DNA from: Salinimicrobium marinum
Lineage (GTDB): Bacteria > Bacteroidota > Bacteroidia > Flavobacteriales > Flavobacteriaceae
Length of the DNA: 64,000 nt
NCBI RefSeq assembly: GCF_014651535.1
Contig: NZ_BMXB01000011.1
Location: 1 to 64,000 of the forward strand
Direction: 5' to 3'
Part shown: piece by piece, positions 46,612 through 53,294 of the stretch
How the letters are laid out: each line of letters begins with the position of its first letter
Position numbering within the stretch: position 1 is the stretch's first letter
Made by a program: the position numbers and the translations under genes
The notes under the pieces: model-generated
The model's input: only the letters and a program-made list of their open reading frames with translations
Database searches by the model: none
Told to the model about the DNA's origin: nothing

Positions 46612-47985
46612 TTACAAGTTAGGCACCCGAACACTTTCACCTATCCAACATCTAATGTTGATAGTCTGCCCCTGCATATCTTCCTGAAAGATATCTGCAC
46701 GTTGAGGCGCTCTTCCTCTATATGCAGCAGCAGTTTCATTTGCTGTACTACTTATAGAAGGATCTACCCTACCTGCTCTGGCAGCATATTCTGCAGCCAA
46801 CCAGTATACAGCTCTTTTCTCAAAAGTCGTTTCACCACAGTTGTTTGCACTGTTAGCTACCATATTTGAGATCTGTAAGTAAGCTCTTCCCATGGAAGGT
46901 CTTGCCTGTAAAGCCCTGTTATAATAATTTTTCGCCTGACCAAATTGCCCTCTTTCCTTATAGTTACCGGCAATTCTGTAGTAAATCCTCGCTTTAGCTG
47001 AAGCATCATCCTGAAGCTCTGCAGCCTGATTGTAATACTCAAGTGCTTTTGCTCTGTCTCCCTGAGATTCAGCTAACTGTCCTAAAGAGTAAGCAGAATT
47101 TGCGGAAGGCTCTAATTGATGAAGCGCTTCAGAAACCTCTACGAACAATGGATCCTCTGTACAATCTTTCATGGACAATCTCGCATTGGCATTTCTCAAC
47201 CATTCAACATCATCTTTTCTTTGCTCAAAATCTTTTCTGTATAACGGAATAAGATTATCACAATCTGCACGCTGACCTAACTTAGCATCAACACTGGTTT
47301 TTACTTTATTGTAAACTCCGAGATTAGTTTCATAAGCATTGATCCTGCTCTCTTCTTTTGAAGATAATTCATCGCCAGATTCCTGCTTCTCAATTAGATT
47401 TGCAAGACCTTCGGCCATTTTGTTTTCTTCTTCTTCAAGTTTGGTATACACTTCATCGTAAAGATCAAAAACATCCTGAAGATCTTTTTGACCTTCATCC
47501 TGAAGATCTACCATTAAAGAAAAATAAGTATAAAGAGACTTAGCACTGGAAAAATTCTCTCTACCTTCATTCCAGGCTTTATCAAAAGCCTCGAATTGCT
47601 CCTGCTTAGTACCCAGTCCATTATCATAGGTTGCCTGAGCAATATCAATTTTTACTTCTCCCTCATCTGTCTTAGCCGGAAAATGCTCTAAACGCTCCCT
47701 GTAAAGGTTAATTAAATCCTGAGCAATTTCTTTTTTCTCAGCTTCAGAAGCCTTACTTAATCTATCTTTTAATATCCTTTCACCATACTGGTAAGTTACT
47801 ACGCTATAGGTAGGACATTCTTCTCTAAGTTGTTGAATTTTTGGGTATGCAGCATCATAATTTTTTGCTTTTGCATCGGTATAAGCAAGAGAAGCCGTCC
47901 TGGCACAATCCTGATTTGCCTGTGCATGCAATAAACCAGAGCTGAATAAAACCCCCGAAAGAAATAATATTAGTTTAGTTTTCAT
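46612..47985 (-). CDS. Exported tetratricopeptide repeat protein
   Basis: A 457-residue exported protein with signal peptide (ending near LHAQA). The C-terminal part has clear TPR units (SAYSLGQLAESQGDRAKALEY, then ARIYYRIAGNYKERGQFGQA). The first 300 residues are helical and charged. Cysteines are scattered (NCGETTFEKRAVYWLAAEY, CWIG). It probably scaffolds an envelope complex; the exact role is unknown. It lies between the outer-membrane protein and lptC genes. Confidence 0.82.
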   Translation of the reverse strand: MKTKLILFLSGVLFSSGLLHAQANQDCARTASLAYTDAKAKNYDAAYPKIQQLREECPTYSVVTYQYGERILKDRLSKASEAEKKEIAQDLINLYRERLEHFPAKTDEGEVKIDIAQATYDNGLGTKQEQFEAFDKAWNEGRENFSSAKSLYTYFSLMVDLQDEGQKDLQDVFDLYDEVYTKLEEEENKMAEGLANLIEKQESGDELSSKEESRINAYETNLGVYNKVKTSVDAKLGQRADCDNLIPLYRKDFEQRKDDVEWLRNANARLSMKDCTEDPLFVEVSEALHQLEPSANSAYSLGQLAESQGDRAKALEYYNQAAELQDDASAKARIYYRIAGNYKERGQFGQAKNYYNRALQARPSMGRAYLQISNMVANSANNCGETTFEKRAVYWLAAEYAARAGRVDPSISSTANETAAAYRGRAPQRADIFQEDMQGQTINIRCWIGESVRVPNL

Positions 47986-48011
47986 AGTTACAGTTTTCCT
48001 ATTAGTTATAG

Positions 48012-49238
48012 TTAATCAAATTTTCGTTTTATAAACCACTTGTCATTTAAAGAGAGGCTTATCATCACATTAAAGAAATCCTCCTGAATCAAACCTGCAT
48101 TTGTCGTACCGCGCTGACCATACTCTACTCCCAGGTTTGCATTGGTGAATAACCTTCCTGCTGGTAATCCTATTCCAAAAGATATGCCAAACTCATCTAT
48201 TGACTCTCCCTGCAGATTTAATCCTGTCTCTTCCATCCTGAAACCACCTCTAAAAACAATTCTGCTAAAGTAGCTGGTTAAAGAATTATAATTTGGGATA
48301 AAAAATCCCCCTACCCTGTATTTTGAGTAGCTTTCATAAACTGCACCTTCTCTTGAGAAAGAACGATTATTAAACCTGTTTGCTTCAGAATTTGAATACT
48401 CTGCACCCAGAAACCATTTCCTTGGTCGTCCGATTCCAGCTCCAACAGAATATTGTGACGGCAGAGTCAACTCTGTATCTTCAAGCGGCACATCAATAAT
48501 ATCCGGCCTCACAGCAGTGGTGTACAAGGTACGAACGTTCCGGGATGTTAGATCCCGCTCGGGGGTATATGTTGCAGATGCTCTGAACTCAAGTTTTTCG
48601 GTAAGCATCTGTTCGTAATTCAGCCCCAGGTTAAAAGCAAATCCGTTTATTTCAGATCGGTTTAATTCCACAGTAGCATACTGTACTCCGTCGCGTACAA
48701 GAATGTTTTCATTTTCAATATTTCCGAAGTTATAATTGGCATCTACACCAATACTCAGGTTGTCCAGAATCTCATATCCCGCACTCAGAAAAACCCGGTT
48801 CAAGCCGCCACTACCGGAAAAACTTGTCGCCAGGCCGTTTCCTTCATCCCTGGATATAAGATTATACCCTACTGAAGAATAAGGCACCAATCCAAAACCA
48901 AAACCAAATTTCCCTGCAGGAATTCCTATAGCAAGGTAATCTAAAGTAGTAGTTGTAGAATTTGTCTCGGCAGTACTATTTTTTGAAGTAATTTCTGAAT
49001 GGCTACCTCCCACGGTATACGTAGTTAATCTCAAACCACCGTATGCCGCAGGGTTCTGCAGGTTTAAATGTATACTATCTGAGTATATACTAAGACCACC
49101 CATAGATCGGTTTTCTACGGTACCTTTAAATGCATTCAACCCAATTCCGTAGAAAGAATAAGGCGAGGAAGTTCCTTCCTGAGCGGTCGTAATCACTGTA
49201 AATAAAATGGTTACGATTAAAATTAATCGTTTTGTCAT
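48012..49238 (-). CDS. Outer-membrane beta-barrel protein (FadL-like)
   Basis: A 408-residue protein with signal peptide (ending near TTAQ). It begins SSPYSFYGIGLNAFKGTVENRSMGG, split here as SSPYSFYGIGL and NRSMGGLSIYS, the pattern of Bacteroidetes FadL-related porins. Many alternating hydrophobic strands follow, ending with a strand and KWFIKRKFD. Substrate unknown. It overlaps coaX by 4 bp (ATGA). Confidence 0.8.
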   Translation of the reverse strand: MTKRLILIVTILFTVITTAQEGTSSPYSFYGIGLNAFKGTVENRSMGGLSIYSDSIHLNLQNPAAYGGLRLTTYTVGGSHSEITSKNSTAETNSTTTTLDYLAIGIPAGKFGFGFGLVPYSSVGYNLISRDEGNGLATSFSGSGGLNRVFLSAGYEILDNLSIGVDANYNFGNIENENILVRDGVQYATVELNRSEINGFAFNLGLNYEQMLTEKLEFRASATYTPERDLTSRNVRTLYTTAVRPDIIDVPLEDTELTLPSQYSVGAGIGRPRKWFLGAEYSNSEANRFNNRSFSREGAVYESYSKYRVGGFFIPNYNSLTSYFSRIVFRGGFRMEETGLNLQGESIDEFGISFGIGLPAGRLFTNANLGVEYGQRGTTNAGLIQEDFFNVMISLSLNDKWFIKRKFD

Positions 49239-49966
49239 TGATTGTTGTTAAATTCCAGAATATAGTTTAATCCTTCCAACAGAAAATTGGAATTGGCAAA
49301 TATGCCATTTTTTAATCTTTTAGACAAAAAATGCGCATCTCCACCTGTAAAAATAATTTTTAAATCTTTGTGATGCGTAGAATATTCTAATACAGTTCCT
49401 TCAATTTCTCTGCAGATTCCAAGTACTACTCCTGCATTCATCGAGCCAGAAGTACTGCTCCCAATTAACTCCCCCTCCTCCTGCGGACTCAATAATGGCA
49501 AATTTGCTGTAAAAGAATTTAGTGCTCTAAATCTCATATTTAATCCCGGAGAAATAGCTCCTCCCAGGTATTGATTTTGATCATTTTTAAAATCGTAGGT
49601 GAGGCAGGTGCCCGCATCAATAACCAAAACGTTGTAATTCTTAAAATATTTTGATGCAGCCGCAACTAATGCCTTTCGGTCATTGCCCAACGTGTTTGGT
49701 GTGGCATATAAATTCTCAAAAGGAAGCCGCGTCGAAGAGTTTAATTCCAGCAGATCACCTTTTTCATATAATGTTTCAGGAATAGAAAAAGAAGCTCCGG
49801 AGACACTGGAAATGATTTTCTGATCGATTTCCGGGTACTCCTGAAAAATTTTTTTAATTTTTTTTTCTAACTCCGGTTTCTCTATAATTTCCTTCTCAAG
49901 AAGATCATCCCCCTGAAAAACAGCTGTTTTCACGAAGGAATTCCCTACATCAATAATGAGATTCAT
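49235..49966 (-). CDS. coaX: Type III pantothenate kinase
   Basis: Phosphorylates pantothenate, the first step of coenzyme A synthesis. The ASKHA-fold motifs are visible: LIIDVGNSFVK (phosphate 1), TLGNDRKALVAAA, VIDAGTCLTYD (phosphate 2) and GGAISPGLNMRFRALN. The 243-residue length is normal. ATG 49966 gives the conserved start MNLIIDVGN; an ATG two codons upstream is possible. Confidence 0.94.
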   Translation of the reverse strand: MNLIIDVGNSFVKTAVFQGDDLLEKEIIEKPELEKKIKKIFQEYPEIDQKIISSVSGASFSIPETLYEKGDLLELNSSTRLPFENLYATPNTLGNDRKALVAAASKYFKNYNVLVIDAGTCLTYDFKNDQNQYLGGAISPGLNMRFRALNSFTANLPLLSPQEEGELIGSSTSGSMNAGVVLGICREIEGTVLEYSTHHKDLKIIFTGGDAHFLSKRLKNGIFANSNFLLEGLNYILEFNNNQ

Positions 49967-50017
49967 ATGCATTTCTTTGAAAAAGCTAAATTACAAAAGC
50001 ATTTTTTCAAAAAATCC

Positions 50018-50049
50018 TTTGTGGGTTAATAAAATTGAATTTATATTTG
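50018..50049 (+). promoter_or_regulatory. Promoter of tRNA-Phe
   Basis: TTTG (50018-50021) and TATATTTG (50042-50049) are 20 bases apart, a near-ideal Bacteroidetes -33/-7 promoter. The tRNA begins 40 bases downstream. Confidence 0.75.
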
Positions 50050-50089
50050 CACCCGCTTACCACAACAAGGTAAGCTTGCTTTAAGCACT

Positions 50090-50165
50090 GGTGCCTTAGC
50101 TCAGTTGGTAGAGCAAAGGACTGAAAATCCTTGTGTCCCTGGTTCGATTCCTGGAGGCACCACCA
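50090..50165 (+). tRNA. tRNA-Phe (GAA)
   Basis: A complete cloverleaf: acceptor GGTGCCT with AGGCACC, D arm GCTC/GAGC, anticodon stem AAGGA/TCCTT with loop CTGAAAA (anticodon GAA), and T loop GGTTCGATTC. The terminal CCA is encoded (50163-50165). A decayed integrase gene lies directly downstream. Confidence 0.97.
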
Positions 50166-50174
50166 CAAAGCTTG

Positions 50175-50206
50175 AAACCCCTTTTGTCCTCAAAAGGGGT
50201 TTTTTT
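50175..50206 (+). terminator. Intrinsic terminator of tRNA-Phe
   Basis: AAACCCCTTTTG (50175-50186) pairs perfectly with CAAAAGGGGTTT (50191-50202) around a 4-base loop, followed by more T residues. Confidence 0.92.
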
Positions 50207-50290
50207 TATTCTTATTAGTGAGTGCGGAATGCAGTGGATCAAGCTAAATTCGGGGATCAAGCCTAAAGTTGTGAACCAGCCAAAAATTAT

Positions 50291-50714
50291 TTTGTTTTCA
50301 GTTGTTATACAGGCACCAGTTTTATGGATATGAACGAGCTAACCAGGGATAATGTTAGAAATGGTCTGGACCTTTACTAGATAAAACTCTAGAGATACTC
50401 GAAAAGTACAACGAACATCCAATGACTGAAATAACCCAAAGTTTTTTGCCTGTAATAACTAATGTCAGGATTAATCTTTATTTAATGGAAGTAGCTGATC
50501 TCTGTGATATCAAAAGGAATTTACCCTTTCTTATGACCAGGCATACTTTTGCTATTACAGTTACTCTCTCTACTGGGGTAACTATAGAAACTATCTCAAA
50601 ATTTTTTGGCCATCGAAAATAGCAACAACCCAAATATATGCTCGTGTTCTTGAAGATAAATTAAGTCAGGATATGTCTGAATTAAGTAGGAATCTTAGGA
50701 ATTGGAAACCATGA
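50291..50714 (+). pseudogene. Degraded tyrosine-recombinase integrase (C-terminal catalytic part)
   Basis: Fragments in different frames form the catalytic half of a Bacteroidetes phage-type integrase. The first piece reads VFSCYTGTSFMDMNELTRDN. The second (from 50422) reads SFLPVITNVRINLYLMEV, FLMTRHTFAITVTLSTGV and FFGH, giving the Arg-His box. After a frameshift comes TTQIYARVLEDKLSQDMSEL, with the catalytic tyrosine. The N-terminal DNA-binding half is absent and several stops interrupt it. Its site directly after a tRNA gene is the classic position of an island integrase. Confidence 0.85.
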
Positions 50715-50931
50715 TTTTATAATTAAAATTGAAGGCTTAATTGAGTTTGCTTCTTCACGTCATACTTTGGCGCTATTTCCCCCCAGCTTTGAAAATGTAA
50801 ATAGCGAAGTTAATTGTTTTGTGGTGTTAAAAATAAATTCGCTTCGAGCAAAGACTTTTCCAATTTGTAGGGGTAAAGGAGGGGCAGAGATCGGAGCGGA
50901 TATTATCTTCCACAGCGATAAATCAGAATAT

Positions 50932-51272
50932 ATGAAAAAACTATTTTTCGATGATATACGTACACCAGAGATGGTATATGACACCACTGAAGCCACAGAT
51001 TTTATTGTTGTAACAAATTATGTTGATTTCGTCCAGTACATAAAACAAAACGGCCTTCCGGAATTTATCAGCTTTGATAATGATCTGGGTTTGGATGAAA
51101 ATGAGAAGTGGCCGCAGATGGATATGCAGCTGCAAAGTGGTTGGTCTATGAGAGCGAACAGGATTTACAAAATTTGAAATTTGAAGTCCACTCTGCCAAT
51201 CCTGTGGCGGCTGAGCAGATTAGGGGATTACTTAAAAATTACCTTCAGTTTTTAAAGGGTAAAGATTCTTAA
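50932..51272 (+). pseudogene. Frameshifted cyclic-phosphate-processing receiver-like (cREC) gene
   Basis: The first part reads MKKLFFDDIRTPEMVYDTT and EFISFDNDLGLDENEK, a receiver-like fold with paired Asp residues. Near base 51105 the frame must shift to continue as EVAADGYAAAKWLVYESEQD and FEVHSANPVAAEQIRGLLKN, ending at 51272. Across the shift it matches the cREC family, which is found near RNA-repair or immune genes. The unshifted frame ends at 51177 in unrelated sequence. It could be a real mutation or a single-base sequencing error. The region 50715-50931 before it shows only a small 8-bp hairpin. Confidence 0.65.
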
Positions 51273-51380
51273 AAGACCATGTTCAAGCTAATCACAAAAT
51301 TTCTTTTAAAGTCGGAAGACTTAATTGATAAGAGCTATTTGTTTTATTGTAACATTCTTTGCCATCACCCTTCTCTCCAT

Positions 51381-52571
51381 TTAGTACATAAAACCAAAAA
51401 GCCAAACAGGAATAATATTTCCAAAACCTATTTCTATACCATCTTTTGCAATGTAGGCATTCTCTGTGTCAGCTATTTGTTTTCTAGTTTTGTTTTTCCC
51501 GCCTATTTCAAACGTAAAGGTTTTATCAATTACAAAATCAGCAGTTTCTGAACGGTTGATTTCGTGTAAGCCTTTAAACTGATTCAAGAAAAAAGTTTCC
51601 CGAACATTCCCAATATTGGTGTTTTCTTTTGCTAAAGCATACATTAAATTCGTGTTGTTCAAGTATAGTTTTTCAGGTTTGGTTAATATACCAATTCCGG
51701 AAGTATCTTTATACAACTCATTCACCAGACCGGCACGTTCCAGGATTTTTATGCTTTGTACCAGCATATTACGAGAAACCCCTACTTTTTCACTCAACTT
51801 TGTAATGTTGGGGGTAAAGGGAGCACTGGAAGCTACACTGATCAACAATTTTTTAAGTTTTACCAGGGTTTCGTAATGTAAATCTTCTACCGCATTAATG
51901 TCAATTTCTATAATAAGGTTGATGGTATTTTGTAATTTTTGAAGATAAAGCGTTTCATTCTCTTTATAATAAGGGTACACCCCGGTTTTTAAATATTTGT
52001 CAAATAATGGTAAAGGTTTTATTTTTTTTATAAGGTCAGCAGCAATTTCGTTATGCCTCTCTAGAATTTCTGAAAAAGAATAGCGTTGAATTCTTTGCTG
52101 AGTTTCAAAAGCAATAAACTCCCTGAAAGAGAGTTCTTTCAAATCATACGTAACAGCTCTCCGGCTTAAATCCGATTCAGCTTTATAGATTTCGAGCATC
52201 GAAGATGATGTGAAAATAACATGAAGCTCTGGAAAATTATCATAAATTAGTTTTATTTCTCTTGACCAATTAGGGTATTTATGAACTTCATCAAGCAATA
52301 AATGCGTTCCTCCAAATTGGCTGAACTGTTTCGCTAAATCATACAGTTTATTTTCAAAGAAATAGATGTGATCTAAACTCACATAAAGGCTGGATGACAA
52401 GGGTAAATGTAATTTTGCCAGCTGTAAAAGCAATGTAGTTTTCCCTGCACCTCTTGCCCCTTTTATAGCAATAAGCCTGTTGTTTAAGTCTATTTGATCA
52501 ATAAGATAACGCTGTATTGCTAAGGGTATCCGTGCAATTTTTAACTGAAATTCTAATAATAAATTTTCCAT
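51381..52571 (-). CDS. AAA+ ATP-binding protein of the COG1373 / DUF4143 type
   Basis: A 396-residue protein with Walker A GARGAGKTTLLLQLAK (near residue 40), Walker B THLLLDEVHKYPNW (near 92), sensor TSSSMLEI, and LSFREFIAFE. The C-terminal half has a winged-helix region (TKLSEKVGVSRNMLVQSI) and a nuclease-like fold (FEIGGKNKTRKQI). The family is widespread in Bacteroidetes, often horizontally transferred, with no settled function. It is the only intact gene in the island scar after tRNA-Phe. Inverted repeats overlap its promoter and start codon. Confidence 0.88.
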   Translation of the reverse strand: MENLLLEFQLKIARIPLAIQRYLIDQIDLNNRLIAIKGARGAGKTTLLLQLAKLHLPLSSSLYVSLDHIYFFENKLYDLAKQFSQFGGTHLLLDEVHKYPNWSREIKLIYDNFPELHVIFTSSSMLEIYKAESDLSRRAVTYDLKELSFREFIAFETQQRIQRYSFSEILERHNEIAADLIKKIKPLPLFDKYLKTGVYPYYKENETLYLQKLQNTINLIIEIDINAVEDLHYETLVKLKKLLISVASSAPFTPNITKLSEKVGVSRNMLVQSIKILERAGLVNELYKDTSGIGILTKPEKLYLNNTNLMYALAKENTNIGNVRETFFLNQFKGLHEINRSETADFVIDKTFTFEIGGKNKTRKQIADTENAYIAKDGIEIGFGNIIPVWLFGFMY

Positions 52572-52641
52572 ATTTGCTTTCTGTAAAAAGCAAATATACT
52601 TGTTTTGTGCTTTTTAAATAAAGCATTTTGTTTTTTGCTTT
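52571..52641 (-). promoter_or_regulatory. Palindromic control region of the ATPase gene
   Basis: The minus strand reads TATATTTG at 52598-52591, 19 bases before the ATG at 52571. It lies inside a perfect 10-bp inverted repeat, TATTTGCTTT (52571-52580) with AAAGCAAATA (52587-52596). Further TGCTTT and AAAGCA motifs occur at 52608, 52620 and 52636 in alternating orientation. This looks like an operator, possibly for self-regulation. Confidence 0.5.
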
Positions 52642-52679
52642 CCGATAAAAGAAAAAATTTTCAAATATAGTAGGGCTGT

Positions 52680-52870
52680 GTTATAAAGCCGGAGTAATAT
52701 TCAGATGCAAACAATCTGGAGGAATGTTCCTGAGGAGGGACATTACGTTCTTCAAAGTATGAAGTACTTCTTTTTCTTTATTACTTCTTATCAAATCGAA
52801 ATTCTCCACAAGGAACTGTGGTAGTACAAGCTTGAGTAAATCCAGGTAATTATCCTCCTCTAGTTTTTCT
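52680..52870 (-). pseudogene. Insertion-sequence remnant (ISAon1-type N-terminal protein)
   Basis: The minus strand reads YLDLLKLVLPQFLVENFDLI and NKEKEVLH in one frame, then YFEERNVPPQEHSSRLFASE after a shift. This resembles the small first protein of ISAon1-type elements in Bacteroidetes (from memory). Only about 60 codons remain. No second-frame transposase is visible. Confidence 0.6.
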
Positions 52871-53070
52871 GCAAATATCAGACTTTACTTCAATTCCTCC
52901 ACAACTTTTGAGATTGATCCAAATTCTGGTTAATCTGAAGAGGAAGAATTTCATGTTTTTGGCTCCTCAAAACTGACTTCCAAAGGATCAAACCTAATAG
53001 TTATATTTTATGCTGAATTTCCCACCCCGCCTTGCTGGCACCACTCTCGAGGAGGGGAATAAAACAATGA

Positions 53071-53193
53071 AGCTACCTAAAAATCACTTTTTACGTCACT
53101 AAACTTGTTTCAGGTCCATAAAATTCCGGAAACCGGAATAATAAGATTCTGAATATGTTCACAATGACGATTTTAAAGCTTTCCAGGCAGCCT
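53071..53193. repeat. Dispersed palindromic repeat, copy C
   Basis: A 123-bp copy in the gap before ppc. Ends agctacct (53071-53078) and aggcagc (53185-53191) are inverted with one mismatch. An inner inverted pair, cgtca and tgacg, is nested. It shares gattttaaagct and ccaggcagcc with copies A and B. Confidence 0.7.
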
Positions 53194-53210
53194 CATTAAA
53201 TTTAAGTTTA

Positions 53211-53242
53211 AGAAAAACCGGATTATTTAATCCGGTTTTTCT
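53211..53242. terminator. Bidirectional terminator downstream of ppc
   Basis: A perfect 15-bp stem (53211-53225 with 53228-53242), A-rich and T-rich at its ends, with a tiny loop. It ends ppc, which is transcribed toward it on the minus strand. The rest of the gap 52871-53070 contains nothing I can name. Confidence 0.88.
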
Positions 53243-53294
53243 TCTAGCTTTTTTCCTTTCAGGGAATTATTAGTACTATGATATCTATCATGGA

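Noticed and set aside
50771-50806. Hairpin CGCTATTT...AAATAGCG as a possible integron attC site
   Set aside because: The arms are only 8 bp, the core sites do not fit the attC consensus, and no integron integrase is present.
50166-53294. Search for a duplicated tRNA-Phe 3' end as a right attachment site
   Set aside because: No copy of the T arm and acceptor 3' end was seen in this stretch by eye.
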